A DNA stretch of 64,000 bases from contig OX375872.1 in the NCBI GenBank assembly GCA_947359465.1, positions 12,780,137 to 12,844,136 of the forward strand, written 5' to 3'. The notes under the pieces are model-generated. The model saw only the letters and a list, made by a program, of their open reading frames with translations. It was not told the DNA's origin and searched no databases. Shown in pieces: positions 1 to 11,958 of this stretch (its first letter is position 1; the number at the start of each line of letters is the position of its first letter). The DNA is from Metellina segmentata. Lineage: Eukaryota > Arthropoda > Arachnida > Araneae > Tetragnathidae. A program made the position numbers and the translations under genes.

Positions 1-2280
1 AACGGAGACACAGGGTGCTCTTTTACTTCCCTTTGGGGTTTACTATCTTCAGTAAACTCGGTGGGTCACGCTGCAGAGCTCACCCCAATACTCCGTCATC
101 CCACCTTTCACGGCATATTTTACTGTGTTTCCGAACCCTCTCCGACTCACCAAATGGTTTAGAGCCTTTTGCATAGTGTTTAACCAAATAAGGACCTTGC
201 GCCATGAAACGCCAAAACAACCGTCGTCAAGACTTGCGACGTTACTCCACGGCTGACATAAACGCTCATCCCCAATACAAGCGAAGTCTATTCTTCTGTT
301 TGGGATGCCCTTATTTCCAAAAACATTTCCCGCCGTCGGACCATTGATCCGACATCGCGAAAGCTTCTCGCAAACAGTTTTACATCGCCCATCGAGAGGA
401 CACAATTTAATGAAGTGTTTTATGATGGATGATTGCGGAGACGCGATCCAGAGACACTCTGCAGTTCTGTCAGCCCGTATTGATGTTAGGTAAGAGCGAG
501 AGAATTAAATATTCGAAGAGACGGCAGATGGTAAATCCGCTCGAGTATTAGGGATTTTGACCGGGACAAACAAAAATGAGATCTTCCGCTCCCAAACAAA
601 GAGCCAAACATCTTTTCCCGAAATCCTTGGCGCCGGCGTTTCCGAATGAGCTTATTGAACGCTCACCCATTTCGTCCAAAAGCCGACGGGAAATTCCCGG
701 CACAGGAATCCCCTCCTGCAAGTTTAAAGCGAAATAATAACTGTCAAATGCACGTTTTCAAGAATGATATTTGACAACAAAAAACCGAAACGAAAGGTAA
801 AGAATTACTGGGGGAGAAAAACTGGAAGTCCAATGCGATTTTGCAAGAGATTCGAACTTGGCACAGGTAGGAGCTTAGGACGAGGAGGTATCAAAACCGA
901 TTCTATCACTCATTTGCTGTTGACTTCGAACAAGAAAGATTCTGGGGGAGGTTTCTGAAGGCTGCGATCCCCTTCCTTCTTCGAAAAGTGCGGCCAAATA
1001 AAATTATCTGACGTCTCGACAAAGAAATTTGAGAATCCACAGAAATTTGAAGTCGGAACTTAAAAAATGAAAGAATCCTTGTCGGAGAAAAATTGAGTGA
1101 AAGGAAGGCGAAGCTTTCCCGTGCTGCTACGCCGCCAGGACGACACGAAAAGTTAAATCCATTGTTACGCTAATAAATAAATGGCTTTAATCTAGTTTCC
1201 AGCACCATTGCAGAACCAGAGCTCAATTTTCATTCCGGTCTATTTTATTCATTGGGGGTAAAATCTTTAACGGGAATAATGGAGTCAGGGAGAGGGCCCT
1301 CGTTTTATTCCGACTTTCTATTAAATGTGCGTTTTGTTCTTCCCGCCTTTAAGTTCGATCACATTTGAAACAAAAGTTAACTAAGCTTTCAACAGGAATT
1401 ACTAATGCTTGCAACAAAACACGAAATTACTCAAGAAACACCGGCCTCGCTTTCATTCCCCGAAAAGACAAAAGTCTTTCGTTAATTCCTGAAATAACTA
1501 GCATAGATTTCCGGAACACGGGAAAAATTATAATCCGCAGACGGGAACATTTGTAATTTATCAAAAGACGGGGATTATTCATTGTCAAAAGCATAGATTA
1601 AAATTTTAGTTGCTGTTTTTTTGTAAATTTTCTTTTTCTACGTCGCTCTCAGCTGACGGTACGAGAAATTATCATTGGATGGATTCTTGCTTTTTTACTC
1701 ATTTTACTGATACTTTTAAAATGTCCGCCATCAAACGTGGCGTGCATTAGCCATTTTCAATCAGAAATGCCTGCAGTCTGATAGAAATATATAAACGGCT
1801 GTTGAATTTTAATGCCTGTTCGGAAAGTTTTAAGCATTTCAAATGGAAGGAATTAAGTTCGTATGGGAAGGTAAAACGCAAAAAAGCACTAAACAAATTA
1901 TCAGCTAAAAAGATGAAAGTTTACAATGAAGTTTTCGACAAACTAGTTTTTTAGGTTGTTTATGTTACTTTTAGAATATTAGTTTAAAAATACATTAAGT
2001 ACAAATTAAATTTTAAAATTTATGCATATTTTACATATTGCTGACTTGGGAAACTGCTTGACTAGCAATTGTGGAAGACATAAAGTCGTAATTAAACGTT
2101 TGCTATAAATGTACTTTAGATCATCGCTCACCCCTTTATTTATACCTCAACCCGCATAGACTAAACAATGCAAAGTCAGAGAATGAGAACAAGCTATGTC
2201 ACGGGAGTGGTTGAAAAGGGATATAAACTATGTGGATCTTAAAAAATCAGTTATGAAAAAATAACCATTTGCATCCCATA
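1..2280. other. No gene recognised; moderately GC-rich start
   Basis: The first ~1 kb is less AT-rich than the rest. A 118-codon minus frame (49-405) overlaps a SINE-B scrap at 160-217 and shows no motif. Beyond 1 kb no repeat or gene stands out. Confidence 0.4.
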
Positions 2281-2284
2281 AACA

Positions 2285-2460
2285 CAGGCCCCGAATACAA
2301 TTTTCTTGAATTTTCGGGGCCGGTTTTTTTTCTGGTTATTAGTTTTTAAAATAACAACCGCGGTTATAGCCATGCCAAGAAAACACCGAAAAAAACCGGT
2401 TAACCGAAACGAAAAAACCCGACTTATCGGTTTAACCGGACGGTTATTGACATCCCTACT
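2285..2460. repeat. AACCGG-rich segment, possible MITE end
   Basis: ACCGGTTAACCGAAACG, CGGTTTAACCGGACGGTTAT and GACATCCCTACT in close order. Read backwards the right end is AGTAGGGATGTCAATAACCG, which looks like a transposon terminus. The left end was not matched. Confidence 0.35.
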
Positions 2461-2943
2461 TTGAAACAACGTCTCGTATAATCCAGCAAGTAACGTGTTC
2501 CTATAGTAAAGTGACCATGCTGGAAATTATTGAGACAGCTTACAGTGTCACTAGCGGCGAATAAAGGAAATTATAAAAGCTAACTCGAAAACAAAAGGAG
2601 ACGGGCCAAAAAGTTCAATTAGAAAGATGTGCACAATACCATAATAAAAGCTCAGAAAAAAAGTTTCGAGTCATCTGTAAAATTGGCAGAGATATTCGTG
2701 ATTGAAATTTGAACTATTCCATGCCTTGAAATAGGGGTCGTCCTGAAATTGAAAAATGTGTTATCCGGTGTTATACAGTTTTTCTGAGTTAAGGAACGAC
2801 GAATTGAAATTTAAACAAAAAAAAAAAAAAGAAAGTAAAAAAAGATATATATAAAAAACAACTTAAAAATGCACTCCGGAAAATTAAAAAAAACGACGAT
2901 CCGAAATCACAATTTTCTCGCGCAACAACTAAAATACAGGATT

Positions 2944-4015
2944 AAAGCAATTTGGAAATGGAGACTTCTACTACTGTCAGTATTGTGAGAGGCTGCTTCT
3001 CTATGGTCAATCCCAACGTAATGCGTTCCAAACTGCACGGACTTAAGCCGTTCGGTTTTCAAATGGTCTACAACCAACTTCGGCAACTATTAGAAACGTT
3101 GTTCGACGTCTCAGAAACACAGGCAGAACTAGAAGTCGACCTCGTTCGGGCAGACTTAGTAGAATATCAGCAGAAGACATACTGGCGTATGCTTTAGCCC
3201 ATCCCTACTGCACTACTAGACAATCAGCAACAATAGTGGCTTAGTACAAAGCCAGTATGGCAAATACTGCATGACAATGGTGCCTATCCCTACCATGCAA
3301 TTCCGCAGCAAGGATTGTTACCGGGAGACAAAAAGCGACGCTTTGATTTGTGCAAAAAGGCATTGGACGAATTGGAGGTTAGGCCAGAATTTTTTTTATA
3401 ACATAGGTATGGTCGGACGAGGCTGTTTCACTGAAACGGGATGCTAAACCGACACAACTCCCATTTTCTGGGCACTAGAAAATCCCTCGTGGGGTGCTTC
3501 CGTAGATAGTCGGTGCAGTGGTGGACGAATTTGTGATGCGGTATTAGGAAGTATCGTCTAATAGGAACCGTGTTTTATTACGGTTCATAAATGGACCGAA
3601 ATACCTCCAGCTTTTACAGGATGTGTTACCTGACTTATTCGATTATATTCCCCTGGCGTTTTTGTCTTCCTTGTGGTTCCAATATGATGGCGTCTCGCCG
3701 CACAAACCGCAAGCAGTGCGACAGTTTCTTAACAACAGATTTGACCAACAGATAATCGGCTACGGTGACTGTGGTGAATGGCCTCCACAATCATCAGACC
3801 TTACCCTACTCTATTTCTTCCTCTGGGATGTTACATCAAAGATCGGGTGTATGATGCTCCGTCAACAAGTTTGCTGAATCTGCGGCAGCATATCATCGAC
3901 AGCTGAGCTACTACCATACCGTAGATGATAAGTAATGTGCATACTGGCGTGCTTGATCGAATACAAATATGTATTGAGGCCGATGGTGATCTTTTTGTAC
4001 ACACTCGCCATGTTT
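2944..4015 (+). pseudogene. Decayed mariner-type transposase (type with long N-terminal helix-turn-helix, as in SETMAR-like elements)
   Basis: Fragments in shifting frames: RKTGRTRS-like DNA-binding sequence and ISAEDILAYALAHPY (about 3100-3210), SLPCNSAARIVTGRQK (about 3290-3330), WSDEAVSLKRDAKPTQLPF (first catalytic Asp, about 3410-3470), WFQYDGVSPHKPQAVRQFLN (second Asp, 3680-3740), GECGEWPPQ-type motif then SSDLTLLYFFLWD (third acidic site, 3780-3830), and a C-terminal IQICIEADGDLFVHTRHVF (3955-4015). The order and spacing match a full-length transposase, but many stops and frameshifts break it. The 5' inverted repeat was not found. Confidence 0.75.
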
Positions 4016-4556
4016 TCGAATGAGACATTGTTTGAGACATGAACAGAAAAATATTGTTTACTTACAACATCATTGCAAAGTCCTTCTTTGCTGCTAAAAT
4101 AAATGCTCAAAATTGCGACCACAAACTCGGCAGCTGTGATTGGCTGGTAATGTTATGGGTAGAGGCCAGTAGTGTGCCTGGCCATCCGTGATCTGATGCA
4201 TCTGCGGGAAAACGTCATTTGCAACTGTGCTGTCGGCCGTGATGGGAGATTATACAAATAGTGCGCGAAATGCCTGGCATCTTTGGAACTGTTCGCCAAT
4301 CACTCCTTCGACACTACAAAGCATGTTTTACTGTTGGTGGTCGCAATTTTGAGCATTTATTGTAAACATTGCTTCAAAGAAGCACTTTGCAAGATTCTTG
4401 TAAATAAACAATGTTTTTCTGTTCATGTCTCATTTTTTGTGTTCGTGCCTCCACGCGTCACTTCCGACCATATATTCCTATACGAAAAATGTATGTTTTA
4501 GTAAGCTGTACACCCTCCAAGTTTGTCCCATGACCGTAGAATCACCCTGTATAAGC
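4016..4556 (+). mobile_element. Second mariner 3' end with an inverted duplicate of its 3' region
   Basis: A second transposase C-terminus occurs at about 4260-4362, reading VREMPGIFGTVRQSLLRHY then VGGRNFEHLL and a stop. Its 3' untranslated part (4335-4440, GTGGTCGCAATTTTGAGCAT onward) is present as a reverse complement at 4016-4130. The segment ends at 4543-4556 with GAATCACCCTGTAT, the kind of terminal sequence I know from mariner-type elements. So two related elements, or one rearranged element, lie head to tail with a foldback in between. Confidence 0.6.
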
Positions 4557-4984
4557 CGATATATACTTAGAAATATTCCCTATCAGAATTGAGAGTTATT
4601 TTATGATCAAGTACATTAAACTATAGCGAAAGTGAACTATCAAAATAAATTACTCGATCACTGAATAATCAAGTAAAAATTTGTTGACTGTAATTGAAAT
4701 ATTTTAATTACAGTAAACATTTTATTATTTATTTTTAAATTTTCTAAGAGTATTCACTCACAAGAATCGATGGATATTGTCTGATGAGATACATTAAAAC
4801 AGTATGAGTGCGTTTAAAAAACTAAATCTACGTCTTTAAGAAAAGTCACACAAGCCAGAATTTTCGTTTTAAAAACAAGCAGTACTTCATATCGAATCTA
4901 TCAATTAAACTAGATTAAATTGAAATTGCGCCATACACATCCATTAGTACATTTCGGCAACGATTTTTAACCTTATTCTCATAT

Positions 4985-5275
4985 CAAGCCCACATAAACA
5001 AATTATTACAATTCTGCGGCACATCGAAAATTATTTTTGCCAGTCTGACAAAAATATAGCTATTATTTTGCTTGATTTAAAAAGAAACTTTTTTTAAATT
5101 ACTCCCTTTTTGCTCCAAAGTTATTTAAAAAATATTTTTCAAACAGTTTATTTTGATACTTTGTCACAAAAAAATCTAAAGGCACATATAAACTAAATAT
5201 TATAATTCTGAGGAACTCCAAATAGTAGTTTTGCTGACAAAAATATAGCTGAATATAAATCTGACAGAAATAAGC
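4985..5275 (+). repeat. Degenerate direct duplication, ~185 bp apart
   Basis: 4985-5070 and 5170-5250 share CACATA-AAC-AAAT-ATTA-AATTCTG, then TTTTGC..TCTGACAAAAATAT and AGCT. Weak but collinear. Confidence 0.4.
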
Positions 5276-6119
5276 TGTCATAAATTTTGAACATACTGAT
5301 CGAAAGTTTAAAAAACAAATGTTGAAATGAAACAAATCTTTAGCAATTTAAACCGTTTCACACCATTCGTAAGGCACACCAGTGCTATTCTTGTGGCACA
5401 CCGGTTGAAAATAGCTTCATTACACTAATACGCCTCTCCAAATGCAGGAAATCATAACCACATGGACAGATTAATTTACCGAAAAGCAGCGTAGAAATAA
5501 AATATTCGAGGCCGTCAACTTTAGAAAAAATACTTTAAAAATACGAACACTAAAAAGAGGAAATTAATATATAGCTCGAAAGAGACAGAAAAGGACTAAT
5601 ACTAAAAAAGAAAATCCAAAATACTTCAGGTATTTGATGATGAACAAAAACAAGCAAATCCCGGGGAATCTAGTTCTGTCATCAAAATTATGCTCCACCA
5701 GTGAAGATTAATCCTTATAACACCGTAATACAGAGAGCTCTAAGCTTCCTTACTTGTTTATCAGAAGGGTTTTTTTCCAAAGGACCGGGCATACTTCAAA
5801 AACAACTGATTAAAAGCACTGAAAAGCTTATCAAAGCTTAATGGATTAACTAGTTAACTAGATGAAAGTAAAGCGCCCGTACCACTTTTTTGAGGCATTA
5901 AAGTTAGAAAGCAAAATCCAAGAGAGCAAATGCTTCAGCAACTGCACCCCTGTGTGATTTTAATCAAGGTAATTTAGCATTAAAAATACAGCCTCAAGAA
6001 ACAAAATAAATTAGCAGATAAACCCACATTATGAGAAAACAAATTTACATTATTCGAATGAGTCTCATTTTGGGGTGAGACCGGAGTTATGAGATAAATA
6101 TGGGGAAATCAATTTGTTT

Positions 6120-7215
6120 TAATACCAACACCAGATGTCATGAGATTACGGAGTGTTTTTCGAATCCCGTCGAGAATAATTCAAAATTGTTTTCACCAGC
6201 AGCTGGTTTGGGGAGGCAAAAAAAAGACCAAACCTGCAGCTGATTTGGGGTAAAAAGTCCAAGTCGACAAAACACCACACTTATAAGTACGTTTTCAAAA
6301 TTCGCTATTTATCCGCTCGTTTTTCAAAAGAAAAAAAAACCAGGAAACTAAACAAAGAAAAAGACGGGTTTAGAGGTTTGAGCGTATTACAAACAGATTA
6401 AGTGAAGACATGCGCAAATATTCTTCACATTTTTGGGGGGTCCAAAAATGTGAAAAGCCAAAAAAGATCAAGACAAACCTACAGCTGATTTACGGGAAAA
6501 GTCCGAATTCGACAAAACACATACCTATAAGTACGACGTTTTCTCAAAAAAAAACCTATGAAATTAAACTTAGGAAAAGAGGTTTAGAGGTCTGAGCGTA
6601 TTTAAAAGCGGATTTAGTAAAACAACTTTAGTGAAGCACAAAAATTCTTCAAATTTTTTAGGGGTTAAGGGAAGCAAAACAAAAAAAAAAGATCAATACA
6701 AACAGGAAGATGATTTGGAGAAATGAAGTCCAAGGCGCAAAACACTTAAAACTACAACGTTTTCAAAAATTTTACTTTTATTCGCTCGTTTTTCAACAAA
6801 AAAAATAGGAAACTAAACTTAGAAAAGACAAATTTAGAGGTAAGAGTGATTAAAAATGTTTTTTTTTTGTAATACTAGATGTGTGTCTTGAGATTATGGC
6901 ATGTTTTTCGACTCCCAGAACGAATAATTCAAAATTGTTTCCATCGGCAACTGGTTTGGGCAAGCAAAAAACATAAAGATCATAGACAAAACAAACCGGC
7001 AGTTAATTTGGGAAAATAAAGTCCAAATCGCAAAACACCCAAAAATATGACGTTTTCAAAACTCCTTTTTTCCCATCGTTTTTTCAATAAAAAATACCTA
7101 AAAAACTAAAGTTAGGTAAAGACATGTATAGAGGTTTGAGCGCATTAAAAGGTGGCTTCAGAAAAACAGATAAAGTGAAGACATACACAAAAATTCTTCA
7201 CATTTTTTTAAAAGT
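6120..7215 (+). repeat. Tandem repeat of four long units (~220-290 bp)
   Basis: The order CAGCTGATTTGGGG, AAGTCC..CGACAAAACAC, ACGTTTTCAAAA, TTCGCTCGTTTTTCAA, GGAAACTAAACTTAG, AAAGACGGGTTTAGAGGT, TTTGAGCG recurs four times, starting near 6175, 6470, 6700 and 6945. Units 1 and 4 have an extra leader (GAGATTACGGAGTGTTTTTC; GAGATTATGGCATGTTTTTC) that units 2 and 3 lack. A short (GA)n run follows at 7253-7271. Confidence 0.8.
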
Positions 7216-7439
7216 ATCAGGTTTTTTAGCCGTAAGAATAAACAATATACCCGAGAGAGAGAGAGAGAGAGTTACTTTTACGATAAACACGCTTGCCCAT
7301 GTAAGGGTAGGATTTATACATAGAATATCCTAAATATTCCTTGAAAACAAATTTTCTATGAAAATGAACTTACACAAAAAATTTATTTGAAGGAGAATTA
7401 TGTTTGATGATAGGAAACAGATTAGCGGTGGGACGCGAC

Positions 7440-7760
7440 ATAATTGTGTGACCAACTTCAACTCGCAACAACTTCCGGTTTATAAGGGGCGTGGTTACGG
7501 CACTAGTCTAATTTGGTAGCGCATAGGTGGCATTTAGTGTTGAGGTCGGTGGAACAATTGCAGTTTGTGACATCAAGTCGAAGTGGTGGACATTTTATGG
7601 TCTGCGCCATAAGTAGTTTTCGTTTTCAATATTTCTGAACTATAAGTGACATGCAATACCACCGGCAAACTAAATAAACATTACCAACACTCAATGTGAG
7701 TTTTTTCACGATAATAAACACAAGGCATGGTGTAATAACAAATTTCAGACGAATTCAGAA
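7440..7760. other. GC-richer segment, possibly a solo LTR
   Basis: It begins near TGTGTGACCAACTTCAACTC and ends near GGTGTAATAACA, with AATAAA at 7671. TG/CA limits and AATAAA fit an LTR, but no 4-6 bp target duplication was found. Weak call. Confidence 0.2.
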
Positions 7761-9377
7761 ACACAAGACGAATTCCCTTCGCCTCTTAACGCTTTTTTAA
7801 AGTGGTCATGAAAAAATATGAGTGGCATTTTTTTATCAAACTAAATATAGGTGGCGGTAGTGTTTCTCCGGCGAAACATGTTTCCTGTTTGTATTTTGAA
7901 CATGACGTCACTTGGCGTGTTTTCGGAATACGATTTCAGCACCTGCGAGAACAAAAATTCCAAAGAATAAATTCCGAATTGAAGAGTGATAGTTTGGTCG
8001 ACGCAATTTAATTAAGATCAAATCAATAAAATAAATTAGTTTCTATTTGCAATTATATTTTATAATACGATTTTAATATATTTTTTAAGCCGAAATACAC
8101 ACTTTTTATACACCCTACTCAGTCAATTTTTAATATTTTTGTATGAAATAAATTTTTTCAATATTGTTATAATATATGCAAAAGACCAAGGGACAGATTT
8201 TATAAAAATTTATTTACGAGTTTTCATAAAAAAAAAATATTTTACTCATTATACGTTAAATTTCTATAAAAATTTCCAATTTCTTATGTTTATTAATTTT
8301 TATAAATTTTTTAAAACTATTTATACAAAAAAGCTCTCCCTGTGGATGTTAAATAGTTATTCAAGATCTAAAAAATATAAACAGTTTAACTCTAAGTGCA
8401 TATATTAAAAAGCCTAAGAACTTTGAACTTTGGCAAAATTGCAAACAACTGATTTTGAGATAATTGCATTTTAAGTACAAAATACAACAGAGGTTAATGA
8501 AAACAACTTACTTTTTGCAAGTACTATTTTTTTTAGTAATTTCTTTTATATTAAGACTTTTATCAAAACAAGAGTTTTTACAGTAAACTCGTATATATAT
8601 TTTTTAAAGCCAGTTTTATCTTTGATGACACCTGAGTGATTTCTGATAATTCACTAAAAAATTATACATTTCTTATTTAATACACTGAATTAAAATATTT
8701 TATGGAATCAGTACTATTTCAAAATAAACCAGCACAGTACAATTTTATTTCAGTATACACGAGCCATTTTTTTTATAGTGATACACAGGCGACGAAATTT
8801 AGCGCTATTTTTTCAATGCATTTCTTTCAATGGTGTCACCACATGTTTTACATGAGGACCTGGATTTTGTCCTTTAGCTTTCGCCGATTGATAGAATATA
8901 ACCAGTAGTCTACACCTTTAGAGTATTTAAAATGTTTGGGATAATCACATCGGTAGATACACTACGGTATAATGTTGCATAATTGAGGGTTTTCATGGAA
9001 ACAGAAAACAATGATTGGCAGTCGATTATGTAGTTGGAAGGTCAAATAAAAGTTAAAAAGCAGCTGTTAGCAATTTCCTTTGACTCCGAAATTTTGTACA
9101 TTTGTTCTTAAATATGTGATGCATCACACACACACACACATTTTATCTAATAAACCAAAAAAAAACACTTTTTTTAATTTTTTTTTCTCGAAAATTCGGG
9201 GTTTGGATCTTTTTTAAACACCAAATGTTGCCAAAACGGCGATAAAATTAACATTAAGGTAACCCCGATATGCAACCACGATGATTTGAACAGTAACGTC
9301 TTCGCAGAAATCTGGTTTTTTTTTTACTGAAAATCTCCAAATAATCCTAAAATACTATTTAACATTTTAGTTTCTAT
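7760..9377. other. AT-rich, nothing recognised
   Basis: Very AT-rich around 8040-8700. The 69- to 89-codon frames here are low complexity (Phe, Tyr, Lys, Ile) and look like chance. Confidence 0.4.
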
Positions 9378-9389
9378 CCCAAAAACTGG

Positions 9390-9722
9390 GCCCACCAACC
9401 GGTATAGTGGTTAAGGTGTTAGCCAATAGATCGGAAGGTTCCTGGTTCGAATCCGGGTCCGGGCATGGATGTTTGTAAACGTATGGTGTAGAGGCGGCTG
9501 GTGCACCTTAAATCTGTCGTGGCCGAAAGTCCTCACGTTGGGTTGGCGTGGAAGTTTGGAGAGTGGGGTGCCAGCTCAGGTGTTGCTTCGTCATCTGACC
9601 GTGGTTCAAAATTACGAGGTGTTGTCCTCGAATCTTTCCCTTAAGGGACTGATTCCGGACCGTCGTCAATAGCCCGTTGTGGTGCTCTAGTACGGCGTTA
9701 ACTAAAATTACCATTTTTTTTA
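9390..9722 (+). mobile_element. SINE-A, full length, head type 1
   Basis: A 333-bp copy with an exact 12-bp target duplication, CCCAAAAACTGG (9378-9389 and 9723-9734). The tRNA-like head has an A-box-like ATAGTGGTTAAGG and a B-box-like GGTTCGAATCC, which serve as an RNA polymerase III promoter in such elements. The body runs through CCTTAAATCTGTCGTGGCC, a GTGGTTCAAAATTAC segment and CAATAGCCCGTTGTG to a tail with ATTACC. This copy is the best reference for the family. Confidence 0.92.
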
Positions 9723-9995
9723 CCCAAAAACTGGAGAGAGATTGGCGATGGCCCGTTCTGTACATCAATTGGACGTTAATTAACTACCTACCCAATCCGG
9801 AAAGGTTTTTCAGTCATGAATTGGTAGGTGAGCATAAAAACCATGTTCATATTTCCGAAAAATAATGTTCTCCATGTTTCCAAACGAAGCTTAAAATATT
9901 GAAGAGTCACCTTTCATTTCCAGTAAACACAGAAGCAAACTTAAAATCCTACGTCACTTTTGTTCAGCCTCCTGAGATTTCAAGCAGGAAAAACA

Positions 9996-10262
9996 ACGGT
10001 TGGAAGAGTAACGGATTAGCAACATGAGGGTTGCGATTTCGAATCTATCCCAAGACCGTCGTATACAGTTCGGGTGCTGGTGGACGTTAAATCCACCGTG
10101 GCGTCAAATGTCCTCACGTACGCCTGGTGTAAAATTTTGGAGTGCAGTGTTAGCTGACAGTTTCAAAATTACTTGGGGTTGTTCTCAGATCTTTCGCTTC
10201 ACCTCTCGACAATAGCCCGTCGTACATTCCAGTGAGACGTTAGTTAAAATACCTACCTAACA
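9996..10262 (+). mobile_element. SINE-A, head type 2
   Basis: The head reads GGTTGGAAGAGTAACGGATT (from 9999) and a degraded B box, GATTTCGAATCTATCC. This is a different tRNA-like head from the copy at 9390, but the body is the same. Target duplication AGGAAAAACA at 9986-9995 and 10263-10272. Confidence 0.8.
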
Positions 10263-10309
10263 AGGAAAAACATTTTCCGACGGCAGAGGGGAAAATTTTG
10301 GTTTCAGGG

Positions 10310-10600
10310 TAGGTAGGTAGCTAATTAACGTTACATTGGAGCAGGATTCGGATTACTGGCGACGGTTCGGGATCAAACCCGAAGGGAAAGATCCAAGGAC
10401 TTCGCCTTGTAATTTTGAATCATGTTCGGATCACGAGAACACCTGAGATAGCAACACACTCTCCAAACTTCCACACCACGCCAACGTGAAGACGTTTGAG
10501 GCCACGACAGATTTAACGTGCACCAGCCCCCGTGTACACGTCGACGGTATTTGGCTGGACTCGCAAAATTCTGATTGCTTATCCGTTACTCTTCCACCCG
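10310..10600 (-). mobile_element. SINE-A, head type 2
   Basis: Reverse copy from the tail (TAGGTAGGTAGCTAATTAACG) to the head (reverse of GGAAGAGTAACGGAT). Flanked by GGTTTCAGGG (10300-10309) and GGTTTTAGGG (10601-10610), a target duplication with one change. Confidence 0.85.
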
Positions 10601-10949
10601 GGTTTTAGGGAAACTCATCCCAAAACATTTTCTAAACGCCAAAAAAATGAAAATATGCCACATTTCAAGTAAAAACAAAAAAAATGAAAACATCCCAACA
10701 AAAGCACTAAAATCAACTCAGTTTTTCCCACATAGAACCTGTATTTCCATTAATACAAATACATTTCAGTTGAAAAACAGAGGCAGAATCCTCAAAAAAC
10801 CCTGATTATGATGAATGAATCGCTAACCCTCGTCAATCAACAATTTAAATAAATTTACGTAATCTGTCTTTCTACTGATCCCTATGAAAGATCAGGTTTG
10901 CATTCATTCTAACTGTCAGACGTTATCGTGCACCTATTAAAACTGGCAA

Positions 10950-11195
10950 ATTCCATTCATTTCTAGCAAGTCAACCGGGTTTGCTAGAGTTCAGCAACGC
11001 GGCAGTTGGTCAATTCAAACCATCGTCATTTAAGAATCGGACTTCCTATGCACCATTTCACAAATACCGAGGTGGCTAACGGAAAAGGACGCTGTGAGAT
11101 TGTACCCGGAACAGTATATCGACAGATGTGCGACCAGGTCACCAAATGTTTGCATCAGTCTCTGTCCAGCCTGGACATTCCACGGAAATAGGCAT
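10950..11195 (+). other. Short GC-richer segment with a 61-codon frame
   Basis: The frame 11006-11191 ends just before the LTR-like sequences at 11196. It reads protein-like but shows no known motif and no clear splice signal. It could be leftover retroelement coding sequence next to its LTR, or chance. Confidence 0.2.
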
Positions 11196-11243
11196 TGTTA
11201 AATCTCTCATATATTGTAAAGTTCGCTGTGTGAGCGCGGGAAG

Positions 11244-11652
11244 TGTTGTCTCCCACATACTGTAGAGAGCGCTGTGTGAGCGCGTGGGTGACATTCAGGC
11301 TTGAGACACGGAGGATAGAGGTGCTCTCCTTGGGCCTGATGAAACGCGGCTTCCTCAGCCCTAATTAGTACTAGGCTTCCTTAGCCTTAATGAGAGTGGT
11401 CCATCTACAACATTGTTAAGTTTGTTGCTAATAAAAGTTGTTTTTGTTACAACGAATTGCATTTATTCAAATACAGTCCACTATAGAGCTATCGGACCAA
11501 TTCATTAAGGCTAAGGAAGCCTAGTACTAATTAGGGCTAAGGAAGCCGCGTTTCATCAGGTCCAAGGAGAGTACCTGTCTCCCCCGTGTCTCAAGCCTGA
11601 ATGTCACCCACGCGCTCACACAGCGCCCTCTACAGTATGTGGGAGACAACAG
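11244..11652. mobile_element. Inverted pair of LTR-like sequences, tail to tail
   Basis: The left arm 11244-11402 starts TGTTGTCTCCCACATACTGT. It is found reversed at 11494-11652 with about 93% identity by eye. The middle (11403-11493) carries a polyadenylation-like AATAAA on each strand (AATAAAAG forward, AATAAATG reverse) and ends in GTTACAAC / GTTGTAAC. TG starts, internal AATAAA and ACAAC ends suggest two long terminal repeats joined end to end. A further 48-bp partial copy of the start lies directly upstream at 11196-11243. No retrotransposon gene is seen nearby. Confidence 0.55.
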
Positions 11653-11783
11653 GCATGATACTAGACAAGTTTTGAAACACCATGAAGATTTTTCAGGCTT
11701 AATTTTGAGAGTTCTCTATCTCCCGGTGAAGGTACCCAAGTGTTCTCCCTTTTGTTTTATCCTCGACTACCCTTATGCTTTTC

Positions 11784-11850
11784 TTCCCTCCCTTATTGTT
11801 GCCGTGTGTTTGGCGCAGATTGGTCAAACCGTGCGCCATAAAATCCCAAA
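11784..11850 (+). mobile_element. SINE-B 3' fragment in a minisatellite
   Basis: GTGTTTGGCGCAGATTGGTC and CGTGCGCCATAAAATCCC match the 3' end of SINE-B in forward direction. Other scraps of this end occur at 160-217 (CCTTGCGCCATGAAAC) and, reversed, at 30771-30800. Confidence 0.5.
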
Positions 11851-11958
11851 TTAATCAACCTCCCGTAAAGTTTGTACAGGATGTTTCGAAACACATTGAA
11901 GATTTTTAGGTTTCATTTTTAGCGTTCTCTACCACCCAAAGTAATGTTTGTACAGGAA

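Noticed and set aside
49..405. 118-codon minus-strand frame at the window start
   Set aside because: It overlaps a SINE-B scrap and has no motif; too weak to call.
8139..8408. 89-codon forward frame
   Set aside because: Extremely AT-rich, made of Phe, Tyr, Ile and Lys; looks like chance.
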